A stretch of 24,150 bases of DNA from CAZIPZ01 sp964541075 (GCA_964541075.1 CAZIPZ010000036.1:1-24150); one strand, 5' to 3'; numbered from the stretch's first letter, positions 16,127-24,150 are shown. A program made the numbers and translations. Notes: a model not told the origin generated them from the sequence alone.

Positions 16127-17098
16127 TCAGACCAGGTGACAAGCCACTTCTCGGGCGCCTTCAATCTCACGCAGAATCGGTTCTTCAACCTTGCACCTGT
16201 CCACAGCTACTGGACATCGGGTGTGAAAACGGCATCCGCTTGGCGGGTTAATTGGCGTGGGTAGATCTCCTTTCAGCACAACCCTCTGTTTCTTTACGGA
16301 CGGATCCGGAAGAGGAACCGCGCTGAGAAGAGCCTGAGTATAAGGGTGCCTGGGTTCGAGACAGATCTGCTCGCTGTCGCCGACCTCCACAAGCTTTCCC
16401 AGGTACATCACACCGATTCGTGTCGAAATATGTTCGATCACTGGAATTGCGTGCGAAATAAAAAGGTATGTCAGTCCAAATTCTTCCTGAAGATCCGCAA
16501 GAAGATTAATGATCTGGGCCTGAATCGACACATCCAGCGCGGAAACGGGCTCATCGGCGACAATCAATCGCGGTTTCAGCGCCAAAGCGCGTGCGATCCC
16601 GATACGCTGGCGCTGACCGCCGCTGAACTCATGTGGGTACCGGTTCATCACGGTCGGATCAAGGCCAACGGTTTTCAGCAACTGCGCCACCCTGTCATCT
16701 CTTTCTGCACCGGCGGCAATACCGTGAATGGCGAACGGCTCTCCGATGATGGCGCGAATCGTCATTCGCGGGTTCAAAGAGGCGTAAGGATCTTGGAAGA
16801 TAATTTGCATTTCTCGGCGGCGGCGTCTCATTTCGTGCTGGCTTAGAGACAGGAGGTCCACGCTTTCGAACTCAATTTTTCCTGCGTCCGGTTCGATCAG
16901 CCGCAGAACTGCCCGACCCGCCGTCGTTTTTCCACAACCGGACTCTCCAACAAGGCCGAAGGTTTCACCTCGATTGATTTTGAAGCTAATGTCATCTACG
17001 GCTTTTACGTGGGCCACGACCTTGGAAAGAACGCCTCGTCGAATGGGAAAGTATTTCTTAAGATTTTGAACTTTAAGCAGCGGAGGAGCATCAGGCAT
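16127..17098 (-). CDS. oppF: Oligopeptide/dipeptide ABC transporter ATP-binding protein (OppF/DppF type)
   Basis: 323 residues from ATG 17098. The same frame stays open to 17374, but that extension lies inside the upstream ATPase gene and is not ABC-like. Seen: Walker A GESGCGKTT at 51-59, Q-loop FQDPYASLNP near 101-110, signature FSGGQ at 158-162, and Walker B LIVADEP with E183. The C-terminus has CRFHTRCPVAVDRC, typical of the Opp/Dpp ATPase C-terminal domain. Known: pairs with OppD to power uptake of peptides or similar solutes (nickel and sugar relatives exist). It overlaps oppD by 8 bases. No permease or binding protein is in the window, so substrate is unknown. Confidence 0.93.
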   Translation of the reverse strand: MPDAPPLLKVQNLKKYFPIRRGVLSKVVAHVKAVDDISFKINRGETFGLVGESGCGKTTAGRAVLRLIEPDAGKIEFESVDLLSLSQHEMRRRRREMQIIFQDPYASLNPRMTIRAIIGEPFAIHGIAAGAERDDRVAQLLKTVGLDPTVMNRYPHEFSGGQRQRIGIARALALKPRLIVADEPVSALDVSIQAQIINLLADLQEEFGLTYLFISHAIPVIEHISTRIGVMYLGKLVEVGDSEQICLEPRHPYTQALLSAVPLPDPSVKKQRVVLKGDLPTPINPPSGCRFHTRCPVAVDRCKVEEPILREIEGAREVACHLV

Positions 17099-18059
17099 GG
17101 ATGCAGCGAACCTCCTGACCATTACGGACGGGTTCCAGCCGTATCTCGCCTTCCGTACATTCGACGGTTTTTTTGCCGCACCGCGGCGCAAACGAGCATC
17201 CCTGCGGCAAATGAAGCAGATTGGGCACCATTCCTTCGACCACATCGAGTCGCTTCTTCCTTCCACGGCTCGCTCCGAGTCGAGGCACGGATTGAAGAAG
17301 CCCTTGGGTATATGGATGTTTCGGATTGTGGAACACGTCGTTTGCGCTGCCGACTTCCACGATCTTTCCTGCATACATGATGGCGACGGTATCGGCTACC
17401 TCTGCTATCACTCCCAGATCATGCGAAATCAGGATCATCGAAAGGTTGTATCGCTGACGCAAAGAGTCGAGAAGTTCCAGGATCTGAGCCTGTATCGTCA
17501 CGTCGAGCGCCGTCGTGGGTTCGTCTGCTATTAACAACGCCGGGTTGCATACTACAGCCATGGCTATCATTATGCGTTGCCGCATTCCGCCCGACAGCTG
17601 GTGGGGATAGTCCGTCGCTCTCTTTTCCGGATCGGGAATTGAAACCGCTTTCATCGCATCGACGGCGCGGCTCCAAGCCTCCTTTCTTGAAACATCTTCG
17701 TGAGCAAGCACCGCTTCGGCGATCTGAAAACCAACCTCAAGAACGGGATTGAGGGCGGTCATCGGCTCTTGAAAGATCATCGATATTTGAGAGCCGCGAA
17801 TCCGGCGCATTTCGGAATCATCGAGCGGAATCAGGTCTCTTCCCTTCAGAAAAACCTGTCCGCTGACAATTCTTCCGGGATGACTCACTAGTCGCGTAAT
17901 GGACATGGCAGTGACGCTTTTGCCGCAGCCGCTCTCTCCGACCAACCCCAGCGTCCGGCCCTCTTCAACCTCAAACGATACATCATCCACAGCCCTGATA
18001 ATGCCTTCGTCCGTAAAGAAGTGCGTTTTGAGATTCCGTACTCGGAGTACAGCAGTCAA
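17091..18059 (-). CDS. oppD: Oligopeptide/dipeptide ABC transporter ATP-binding protein (OppD/DppD type)
   Basis: 322 residues. Seen: Walker A GESGCGKS at 41-48, Q-loop MIFQEPMTALNP near 94-105, signature LSGGM at 155-159, Walker B LLIADEPTTALD with E180, and switch ISHDLG. The C-terminal part contains CSFAPRC, the Opp/Dpp cysteine-rich end. The start is a TTG at 18059 that overlaps the mutase stop (TTGA), with GGGAGG about 10 bases upstream; no ATG precedes Walker A. Known: one of the two nucleotide-binding subunits of an Opp/Dpp importer. The tight coupling to the mutase upstream and oppF downstream shows one transcript, but a functional link to the mutase is not evident. Confidence 0.93.
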   Translation of the reverse strand: MTAVLRVRNLKTHFFTDEGIIRAVDDVSFEVEEGRTLGLVGESGCGKSVTAMSITRLVSHPGRIVSGQVFLKGRDLIPLDDSEMRRIRGSQISMIFQEPMTALNPVLEVGFQIAEAVLAHEDVSRKEAWSRAVDAMKAVSIPDPEKRATDYPHQLSGGMRQRIMIAMAVVCNPALLIADEPTTALDVTIQAQILELLDSLRQRYNLSMILISHDLGVIAEVADTVAIMYAGKIVEVGSANDVFHNPKHPYTQGLLQSVPRLGASRGRKKRLDVVEGMVPNLLHLPQGCSFAPRCGKKTVECTEGEIRLEPVRNGQEVRCIHA

Positions 18060-19660
18060 GCGGTGGGAGCCTCCCGGTACTCGCCGTGAATCTCGCGAAA
18101 CACGTCCGAGATCTCGCCGACGGATGCATATGCTTCAACACATTCCAAGATGAAGGGCATGAGATTATCCAGGCCCTGGGAGGCTGCTTTCAGGCGCGAC
18201 AGAGCCGCCTGAACGGCGGCGCTATCCCTCTTATCACGAACCTTCACTAGCGCATCAATCTGAACCGATTCCGAGGTTGCATCAGCGATGTGCATCGGAA
18301 TCGATTGGTCCTCGTTGGTTCGAAAGTCATTGAGTCCAACGACGACCCGCTCGTTCTTTTCGACGGAGCGCTGATGTTTGTATGCGGCTTCCTGAATCTC
18401 CTGCTGCACCCAGCCTCTTTCGATCGCCGGCAGCATTCCTCCCATCGCGTCAAGTTTGTCGAGGTACTGCATAACCCGATCTTCAATCTCGTTTGTTAAA
18501 GACTCGATGGCATAAGACCCGCCGACGGCATCAACAGTATTCGCCACTCCTGACTCGTGAGCGATGATTTGTTGAGTGCGAAGAGCCAGTCGTGCGGCAT
18601 CCGCGGTTGGAAGCGCTAAAGCTTCATCTTTTGAATTCGTATGCAGGGACTGTGCGCCGCCCAAAATTGCAGCAAGAGCCTGCAATGTAACGCGAACGAC
18701 GTTGTTATCAGGCTGCTGGGCTGTTAGGGTCGACCCTGCCGTTTGTGCATGGAAACGCAACGTCCACGAACGAGGATCCTTTGCACCGAAGCGCACGCGC
18801 GCAATCTTCGCCCAAATTCGACGGGCTGCACGGAATTTGGCGATCTCTTCCAAAAAATGGTTGTGCACGTTGAAGAAAAATGACAAGCGCGGTGCAAAGG
18901 CATCGATATTCATTCCACGCTCAATCGCGGCCTGAACGTATGCGATTGCATTCCCGAATGTGAACGCCAGTTCCTGGACTGCCGTTGAACCGGCTTCACG
19001 GATGTGATACCCGCTGATCGATATCGTGTTCCAGTTCGGCGCATCATGCCGGCAATAGTCGAATACGTCTGTAATCAAGCGGAGGGAAAATCTGGGGGGA
19101 TAGATGTAGGCGCCCCTGGCGATGTACTCCTTCAAGATATCGTTCTGTATAGTCCCCTCGATCCTTGAGGCCTGGACGCCTTGTCTTTTTGCAACGGCAA
19201 TGTACATCGCGAGCAGAATTGCAGCAGTCGCATTGATCGTCATCGAAGTCGACACGTTGTCAAGGGGGATGCCGTCAAAGAGGTTTTCCATGTCCTGAAG
19301 GGTGTCGATCGCAACTCCCACCTTTCCGACTTCGCCGGCGGACAAAGGATGGTCGGAATCCAAACCCATTTGCGTCGGCAGGTCGAAGGCGACGCTGAGC
19401 CCGGTTTGCCCCTGGGAAAGCAGGTATTTGAATCGGGCATTGGTCTCAACGGCGGATCCAAAGCCGGCATATTGACGCATTGTCCAGAGCCGCCCCCGGT
19501 ACATGGTCGGCCGAATACCGCGAGTGAATGGGAATTGTCCCGGTTCCCCGATGTTGATTTCGCTTACATCGCCGGGTCTATAAACCTGCTTGAGGACAAT
19601 GCCAGAATCAGTCTGAAGATGAGGCTTTTGCGTGGAGACGACGTCCGGATCGGGGACCAT
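18056..19660 (-). CDS. Methylmalonyl-CoA mutase large subunit, B12-binding domain absent
   Basis: 534 residues: the TIM-barrel catalytic part only, as in bacteria and archaea that carry the cobalamin-binding domain as a separate small protein. Seen: TMRQYAGFG with Y64, then Q172 and R182 in IQNDILKEYIARGAY, and H219 in SGYHIREAG. These match Y89, Q197, R207 and H244 of the Propionibacterium enzyme. Known: Y89 and R207 favour methylmalonyl-CoA, while isobutyryl-CoA mutases carry Phe and Gln there, so methylmalonyl-CoA to succinyl-CoA is the best call. The DxHxxG cobalamin motif is missing, and no small subunit or MeaB chaperone lies in the window. ATG 19660 has no clear Shine-Dalgarno sequence. 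It follows the CHAT gene by 27 bases and overlaps oppD by 4. Confidence 0.93.
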   Translation of the reverse strand: MVPDPDVVSTQKPHLQTDSGIVLKQVYRPGDVSEINIGEPGQFPFTRGIRPTMYRGRLWTMRQYAGFGSAVETNARFKYLLSQGQTGLSVAFDLPTQMGLDSDHPLSAGEVGKVGVAIDTLQDMENLFDGIPLDNVSTSMTINATAAILLAMYIAVAKRQGVQASRIEGTIQNDILKEYIARGAYIYPPRFSLRLITDVFDYCRHDAPNWNTISISGYHIREAGSTAVQELAFTFGNAIAYVQAAIERGMNIDAFAPRLSFFFNVHNHFLEEIAKFRAARRIWAKIARVRFGAKDPRSWTLRFHAQTAGSTLTAQQPDNNVVRVTLQALAAILGGAQSLHTNSKDEALALPTADAARLALRTQQIIAHESGVANTVDAVGGSYAIESLTNEIEDRVMQYLDKLDAMGGMLPAIERGWVQQEIQEAAYKHQRSVEKNERVVVGLNDFRTNEDQSIPMHIADATSESVQIDALVKVRDKRDSAAVQAALSRLKAASQGLDNLMPFILECVEAYASVGEISDVFREIHGEYREAPTA

Positions 19661-19687
19661 AAGACGTAGATTAGCACAGGGATGATT

Positions 19688-22525
19688 TCAGGATTTGCCC
19701 ATCAGGACGAACGGAGCCCAGTAGTAGGGATGCGCGAATACAGTTTTGACTTCGAGAATAGCTTCGCGCAGGGCGTGCGGCTTAGAAAGGTTTCTCTGCA
19801 GCCCTTCGTAAAACCGCTTCATCAATTGAGCTGTGGACTTGTCGTTGACTGTCCAGAGACTAACGACTAATGAAGGCGTGCCCGCGTACAGAAATCCGCG
19901 AGCCAAGCCTAACAATTCGTCTCCTTCCCACACCGCGCTCATACCTGTTTCACAGGCGCTCAGCGTCGTCAATTCGGCGCCTAACTGGAGGTTGAAAATG
20001 TCAAAAAGATTCAGCCAGCTGTCGCCAAGTTTCAGAGACGAAAACATCGGATTGTCCGCCCGAAAAACGCCGTGCGCCGCTATATGAATCTTTCCCGCTG
20101 TCGGCCCGTATTGCCGCAACTTATCTTCGCGCGCTTCACTTCCGACAAAAATGCGCGCTTTAGGCAGCAATGTTCGCAGCGTCTCCACCTCGTCATTGAT
20201 GTAAGGCGTCAATTCGTCTGAAACGGCTAACACGAGGTCTTCTTCGGTCCTCTGAACCTTCCGATCGCGGCAGATCTTCAGAACAGACGCACTAGCCGCA
20301 TAAACGATATCGTGCTCGTCAATCAAATAGTCTGTTCCGTCGTATAAAGCCTGAAATGGAACGTAGTGCAGGACATGATGGGGGACGATGATCAACGAAC
20401 GGTTTTTTACAAAAGAAGCGATAGGCTCGATCAATTGCCTGTAAAGTTCTCTCAGGTGAAATTGTGTGGCTTTCAGCAGCAGATCGGCATGTGACTGCAA
20501 ATAGGCCGATTGAAGATGAAACTTCGAGAGTTGGAAGGTAAGACCCTTGAGAGAAGCGCGGAGAGCCTTGGTGGTCGTTATATCCTGTACGACGTGAAAT
20601 TCGTTCTTAAGTATTACGAAAGCCACAAATTTTTCGCCAATGGCGTAGTATTCGACCAATGCCTCGTTGGGCTGCAGCAGCTGTTGAACCTGTTCCACGC
20701 CGGGCAAGGGCATGCTTTGGAGAGCGGCCCAGCCTGATTTCTCTGAACCAACTTCGCGTAACAATTCCATCAACTCGCGTTCCCGGCTGGCGATTTCCTG
20801 CTTTGAGCTGGAATCCGCCTCGGTTGTGCGCGCAGTTGCGCCGACTTCATTCAGGCGGCTATAGAAGATGTTCAGCTCCTCTCGAATCTTTCGAATCCTT
20901 TGCAGCCGCGGCGACTCCTCCGCTCCGGCGTCCCAGACTGTTTCCAGATTCCTTTCGAGGAGGTCGATCAGGGTTCGGGACTTCGATCGTTCGACAAACT
21001 CGAATGCGGAATGAAACTCGTTCTTGGCGAGTTTCAAATTCACGATATTTTCATAGACCTGGTACTTGTCGCGCCCAAAGGACATCCGCAGCTCGTCCAG
21101 CCGAATGTTTCCACGCAACGATTCCATGTCATCGATGGCTTTGAGATAGAAGCTTTCGGCCTCGCGCCACGATCCTTCGATTTCCTTGAGGCGGCCGAGC
21201 GTGTTGTAGCATTGATAGGAGACCCATGGTGCGTGAAAGCCCTCGATCTCATCGAGAGCTCGTTGGGCTTCTTGCAAGGCGGAAGCGGTGTCATCCAGTT
21301 CCTGCCAGCTTTGCGCAGATAGAACGCGGGCATTGGCAGCTCGCACAGGCGCTTGTTGTTTTTCGAAGATCTCCGCGGACCTCCGAGCCAGGTCCTGTGC
21401 GGTCGTGAACTCCTGCTGGCGAATGAGCAATTGCGCGCGCCACAAATCGACAACCGCAACCCACACGTCATTTCCCTCAGCCACAAACATGTCGCGGGCG
21501 GCAAGGAATGCTTTTTCCGCATCCTTGTCATTCAAGAGCTTGAACTCCGCGATGCCTTGAAACGTCAGGCATTTTGCCGCTTCGTAGCGGTTGTTGAGCC
21601 GGTTGAAGATCTCGAACGCGCGTTTCGATAAAGTTGCAGCGTCATCAAACAGGTTCAGCTGCAGATAAATCTCAGCTCGATCGAGATCACAAAGCCCAAC
21701 TCGACGATCGTCGAGGAGTTCTTCATGCTTACGTCGGACCTGTTCCAGGATACGCAGCGCGGTCGAGTAGTTTCCACGAAGGAAGTTCATGTGCGAGACG
21801 CCGCGGTCCGCTATTGCCGCCCAAAGCGCCATGCCGTGGCGCTCGCAGTGTTGCTTCGTTACTTCGAACGACTGAACCGCTTCGTCGAATCGATTCATGT
21901 CGGTCAGAACGTGGGCGCGATTGAGTCCGATTGCAGCAATGGAAAGATAGTTTTCGGTGTTCTCCAGCGCGGAGTGCGCGAGGTCATAGTGTGCAAGGGA
22001 CTCGGCGTATCGATTCAAGCGGTAGTAGACATTGCCGAGGGCGATTTCCAACGTCGAAAGATACGGCAGGTCGTTGGCTTTGATCAGGGCCGCACGAGCT
22101 CGTTCTCCGAGAGCGAGAGCCTCATCATAGCGGCTCAGATACATCAGGTTTTCCATCTGGCCGATCAGCGTCCGGCCCACTTCTCCTTCGAGGCCGGCCT
22201 GCTCGAACAACTGGATGGATCGAGTGTAGAAAGGCTCGGCTTCAAGGCATTTTCGCTTAGTGTAGAGTACATGGGCGTGCGCTCGTGTTGCATAGGCCCA
22301 TGCCGCAGGAGTATCAACCAGCGACGCAATGAAGAGGTTTGTTTCGGCAAAGATTTCGGCCAGATCTAGGTCACGGGGAAGGAGTTCGCGGATTCTGGCA
22401 GATAGATTTTCAATGAGGGATTGATCGGGCGCACTCCGAGTGTTCGAGATGAAAGCCCGTTGCTGGGCAGCATCCCGAATCTGAGCCAGAGAGGCCAGAT
22501 ACTCCTCGGGATTCGAAACGGTCAC
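19688..22525 (-). CDS. TPR-CHAT protein, putative caspase-like protease
   Basis: 945 residues, no signal peptide or membrane helix, so cytoplasmic. The first 470 or so residues are tandem TPR-like helical pairs (patterns such as NVYYRLNRYAESLAHYDLA). A coiled, charged linker follows (near 560-600), then a C-terminal CHAT domain from about 640. The catalytic pair is intact: H818 in IHIAAHGVF and C858 in TTLSACETG, followed by GDELLGLARGFLYAGTPSLV, all standard for CHAT proteases of the caspase fold. Known: CHAT domains include separase relatives and Csx29, the TPR-CHAT protease of type III-E CRISPR. Start GTG 22525 has a weak Shine-Dalgarno. It lies downstream of an ECF sigma gene and a zinc-finger gene, suggesting a proteolytic signalling role; the substrate is unknown. 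Confidence 0.92.
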   Translation of the reverse strand: MTVSNPEEYLASLAQIRDAAQQRAFISNTRSAPDQSLIENLSARIRELLPRDLDLAEIFAETNLFIASLVDTPAAWAYATRAHAHVLYTKRKCLEAEPFYTRSIQLFEQAGLEGEVGRTLIGQMENLMYLSRYDEALALGERARAALIKANDLPYLSTLEIALGNVYYRLNRYAESLAHYDLAHSALENTENYLSIAAIGLNRAHVLTDMNRFDEAVQSFEVTKQHCERHGMALWAAIADRGVSHMNFLRGNYSTALRILEQVRRKHEELLDDRRVGLCDLDRAEIYLQLNLFDDAATLSKRAFEIFNRLNNRYEAAKCLTFQGIAEFKLLNDKDAEKAFLAARDMFVAEGNDVWVAVVDLWRAQLLIRQQEFTTAQDLARRSAEIFEKQQAPVRAANARVLSAQSWQELDDTASALQEAQRALDEIEGFHAPWVSYQCYNTLGRLKEIEGSWREAESFYLKAIDDMESLRGNIRLDELRMSFGRDKYQVYENIVNLKLAKNEFHSAFEFVERSKSRTLIDLLERNLETVWDAGAEESPRLQRIRKIREELNIFYSRLNEVGATARTTEADSSSKQEIASRERELMELLREVGSEKSGWAALQSMPLPGVEQVQQLLQPNEALVEYYAIGEKFVAFVILKNEFHVVQDITTTKALRASLKGLTFQLSKFHLQSAYLQSHADLLLKATQFHLRELYRQLIEPIASFVKNRSLIIVPHHVLHYVPFQALYDGTDYLIDEHDIVYAASASVLKICRDRKVQRTEEDLVLAVSDELTPYINDEVETLRTLLPKARIFVGSEAREDKLRQYGPTAGKIHIAAHGVFRADNPMFSSLKLGDSWLNLFDIFNLQLGAELTTLSACETGMSAVWEGDELLGLARGFLYAGTPSLVVSLWTVNDKSTAQLMKRFYEGLQRNLSKPHALREAILEVKTVFAHPYYWAPFVLMGKS

Positions 22526-22586
22526 AACTCCAACGTTTCCTACGTGGGATATCGCGTCCTGCGCGTATTCTAAGCCAGACTTCTAC

Positions 22587-23198
22587 CTAGGAGTTGCCGC
22601 GGTGTACGCAAAACAGCGTGATCTGTCCTTCCGGTAAGTCGACCGAAAGGTGATACGTGTCTTTAGGAACCTCATCGAACGAGAACTCACCAACAACGTT
22701 TGTTCTGGTCCGATAACGGACGATGCCGTGGGACTCCAGTTTAACCGGAGTATTATCAAAGAATTTGGCCGCGCTCGACAAGACTTGCCCAACTAATGTA
22801 ATACGATCATTGGTTTCCATAGACTCGATCTTGACATCAACGTCCACATCACCCGCTCTAAAGAGCAACTGGCGCGGCGGTGCACCAACTCGACGAACCC
22901 CGGCCAGCATCGGCTGATCGTATGTATCGAAGACGAGCGCTGCGATAATTTTGCGCAGCGTTCCGGGAACCGACGGCTGCAGAACGGGCTGGAACAAGTT
23001 AACACCCCACTGAACCAGATCCGAAGGAGGTTCATTGGATGCGTCTCCTCTCATGGTTAGAACGAGGCTTTCCAGCTCCTGCCTTATTTCGACGCATTCC
23101 GGGCACGCAGACATATGGTTGTCCACTGCCATTCTTTCAGTGTCCGAAAGCTGTCCGTCAATGTAACTAATTAAGTTCTCTACAGTTAAGTGTCGCAT
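22587..23198 (-). CDS. zf-HC2 putative anti-sigma factor without a membrane anchor
   Basis: 203 residues. The N-terminus (about 1-45) is a putative zinc finger of the zf-HC2 anti-sigma type: VDNHMSACPECVEI, with H-x3-C-x2-C as metal ligands, preceded by an ISYIDGQLSDTE helix typical of these proteins. The usual membrane helix after the finger is missing. Instead a beta-rich C-terminal part (about 105-200) has a pattern like carboxypeptidase regulatory-like domains (GEFSFDEVPKDTYHLSVDLP). ATG 23198 has AGGAG 7 bases upstream. It follows the sigma gene by 93 bases, so it is the likely partner. Known: zf-HC2 domains hold ECF sigma factors inactive. The inhibitory role here is inferred; it could instead be a redox- or ligand-sensing regulator. 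Confidence 0.8.
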   Translation of the reverse strand: MRHLTVENLISYIDGQLSDTERMAVDNHMSACPECVEIRQELESLVLTMRGDASNEPPSDLVQWGVNLFQPVLQPSVPGTLRKIIAALVFDTYDQPMLAGVRRVGAPPRQLLFRAGDVDVDVKIESMETNDRITLVGQVLSSAAKFFDNTPVKLESHGIVRYRTRTNVVGEFSFDEVPKDTYHLSVDLPEGQITLFCVHRGNS

Positions 23199-23291
23199 TC
23201 CGTCGCTCCTGGCTTTCTCGCTTCGAATCTTCTCGATCTTCTACCCTTAAGAGGGAATGTAAGTTTCAAAAAATACACAAAGTTTGGCGTC

Positions 23292-23861
23292 TTACTTGAT
23301 TCCTCGACGCCTTAAAAGGGCTCTGAGCTTTTCAAGACACCGGGCCCGAGTAGGTCCGATACTGGGGACAGGCATCTTCATCATTTGGCCGACCTCTTCA
23401 TAGCTAAGTGCGCGCTGATCAAAGTAAAGCATTTCAAGCAGCGTACGGCAACGGTCCGGAAGCTGATCGACAGCGTCGCGAACCGCCTGTTGCTGTTCCG
23501 TTTGAATCCGGATTTCCTCCAGGTTGTCAGCCGGATCCGCTGGCTCCTCAAGATCCTCCGAAGCGCCGGTTTCCCGTGACTTGACGGCTTTCAAATGAAT
23601 GCATTGGCGCGTAGTGGTCGTAATCAGCCAAGCGCTTACTTTGCTTTCGTCTTTAAGCTCGTGTAAATGCTCCAGAAGTTTTAGACAGACACCCTGAAAA
23701 ACATCTGAAGCATCGGCGGAGGAAAAGCTGAATCGAACGGGAATGGAGTAGATGAGACGGCGATAGCGGGTGATGAGGGCTTCCCACGCGCCTCCGTCGC
23801 CGTTCAAACACAGCGTCACCAGCTCCGGGTCCGAGAGTGTTCTATATTTCAAAGAAATCAC
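23292..23861 (-). CDS. ECF-type RNA polymerase sigma factor
   Basis: 189 residues. Region 2 spans about 25-95 (from YRRLIYSIPVRF through ASDVFQGVCLKLLEHL to SAWLITTTTRQCIHL). An acidic linker follows (EDLEEPADPADNLEEIRIQ), then region 4 at about 128-185 (LPDRCRTLLEMLYFDQRALSYEEV, helix-turn-helix ending VPSIGPTRARCLEKLRALL). Regions 1 and 3 are absent, as in ECF sigma factors. The start is GTG 23861, sharing one base with the stop of the upstream membrane-protein gene (TAGTG), with AAGGA about 11 bases upstream, so the two are coupled. Known: directs RNA polymerase to a small stress or envelope regulon. Its target promoters cannot be read here; it is probably controlled by the zinc-finger protein downstream. 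Confidence 0.93.
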   Translation of the reverse strand: MISLKYRTLSDPELVTLCLNGDGGAWEALITRYRRLIYSIPVRFSFSSADASDVFQGVCLKLLEHLHELKDESKVSAWLITTTTRQCIHLKAVKSRETGASEDLEEPADPADNLEEIRIQTEQQQAVRDAVDQLPDRCRTLLEMLYFDQRALSYEEVGQMMKMPVPSIGPTRARCLEKLRALLRRRGIK

Positions 23862-24109
23862 TAACGGATTTTCCTTGCCCTCCAGAATGTGTGAAGAGCG
23901 GAGACAAGCATTACGGAAGAAAATAAAACGCTCATAGACAAACGAACGATTCCATTTTCAGGCGCATTCGAATACTTGCGATACTCGTCAATCACACTGG
24001 TGATGCCAATCACCGCGAGCGCTATGAAGAACATCGCCATCACTTCCAAGGCGAGGCGCTGTAATGAACGAATCGTGTCGCCAAAGATGAGTTTTAGTCT
24101 TCCCGCCAT
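23861..24109 (-). CDS. Small hypothetical membrane protein, two helices, coupled to the sigma gene
   Basis: 82 residues and not recognised. A basic, amphipathic start (MAGRLKLIFGDTIRSLQRLA) leads to a membrane helix at about 21-39 (LEVMAMFFIALAVIGITSV). A short charged loop (DEYRKYSNAPENG) and a second helix at about 56-73 follow, ending RARKIR. Both ends would be cytoplasmic by the positive-inside rule. An in-frame TGA directly precedes ATG 24109, so the start is at or after this point; no strong Shine-Dalgarno is seen. Its stop shares one base with the sigma start. Inferred: an inner-membrane protein acting with the sigma cassette, for example as a sensor. No function is claimed. The 41 bases up to the right edge hold no gene I can support. 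Confidence 0.7.
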   Translation of the reverse strand: MAGRLKLIFGDTIRSLQRLALEVMAMFFIALAVIGITSVIDEYRKYSNAPENGIVRLSMSVLFSSVMLVSALHTFWRARKIR

Positions 24110-24150
24110 TCAACGTTGAGCTCATGGCCTCTTATTAAGATCCACTAAGA

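Noticed and set aside
16111..16188. 26-residue N-terminal extension of Tgt
   Set aside because: It lies inside the oppF 3' end; MKFELL at 16110 is the standard Tgt start.
17099..17374. 92-residue N-terminal extension of the OppF ATPase
   Set aside because: It lies within oppD, is not ABC-like, and ATG 17098 gives the normal family start.
23199..23291. Possible ECF-type autoregulated promoter between the sigma and zinc-finger genes (GAAACTT with a downstream GGTA)
   Set aside because: The match to known ECF -35/-10 patterns is too loose to support without other copies for comparison.
19688..23861. A true type III-E CRISPR (Craspase) locus
   Set aside because: No repeat-spacer array, no gRAMP/Cas7-11 effector and no Csx30-like gene in the window; only the general TPR-CHAT plus sigma theme is shared.

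Overview
The window looks like chromosome from a diderm bacterium of about 50-55% GC. The best guess is a member of the Acidobacteriota or a related lineage. This rests on three things: the TonB-ExbB-ExbD-ExbD-TPR lipoprotein order, a methylmalonyl-CoA mutase large chain without a B12 domain, and an ECF sigma/zinc-finger/TPR-CHAT cassette. The phylum is inferred from gene content, not proven. An outer membrane is certain, because an Omp85 barrel, TamB and a TonB system are all present. I found no rRNA, tRNA, CRISPR array, insertion sequence or phage gene, and no clear sign of recent transfer.

Layout. Plus strand, 1-5885: the 3' part of an Omp85/TamA-type barrel gene (cut by the left edge), a short SurA-N-like periplasmic protein and a full TamB, packed as one operon for outer-membrane or envelope assembly. 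All remaining genes are on the minus strand and read right to left. They are described here in transcription order.

(i) 24109-19688: a two-helix membrane protein, an ECF-type sigma factor, a zinc-finger (zf-HC2) protein without a membrane anchor, and a 945-residue TPR-CHAT protein with its His/Cys pair intact. (ii) 19660-16127: a B12-domain-less methylmalonyl-CoA mutase large subunit, followed with overlaps by two Opp/Dpp-type ABC ATPases that have no permease or binding protein in the window. (iii) 16110-12020: tgt, yajC, secD and secF, the classic tRNA-queuosine/Sec accessory order. (iv) 11785-8588: tonB, exbB, two exbD copies and a TPR lipoprotein, behind a good sigma70-like promoter and ended by a long hairpin with a T-tract. 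(v) 8453-5878: a bifunctional rel/spoT (p)ppGpp enzyme and ridA, which runs convergently into tamB with an 8-bp overlap.

Most genes are housekeeping. The part most likely to hold new biology is the sigma/zinc-finger/TPR-CHAT cassette. A TPR-CHAT protease beside a sigma factor and a soluble candidate inhibitor recalls the output arm of type III-E CRISPR (Craspase), but here without CRISPR. Second in interest is the roughly 100-nt structured element between the TonB operon and rel.
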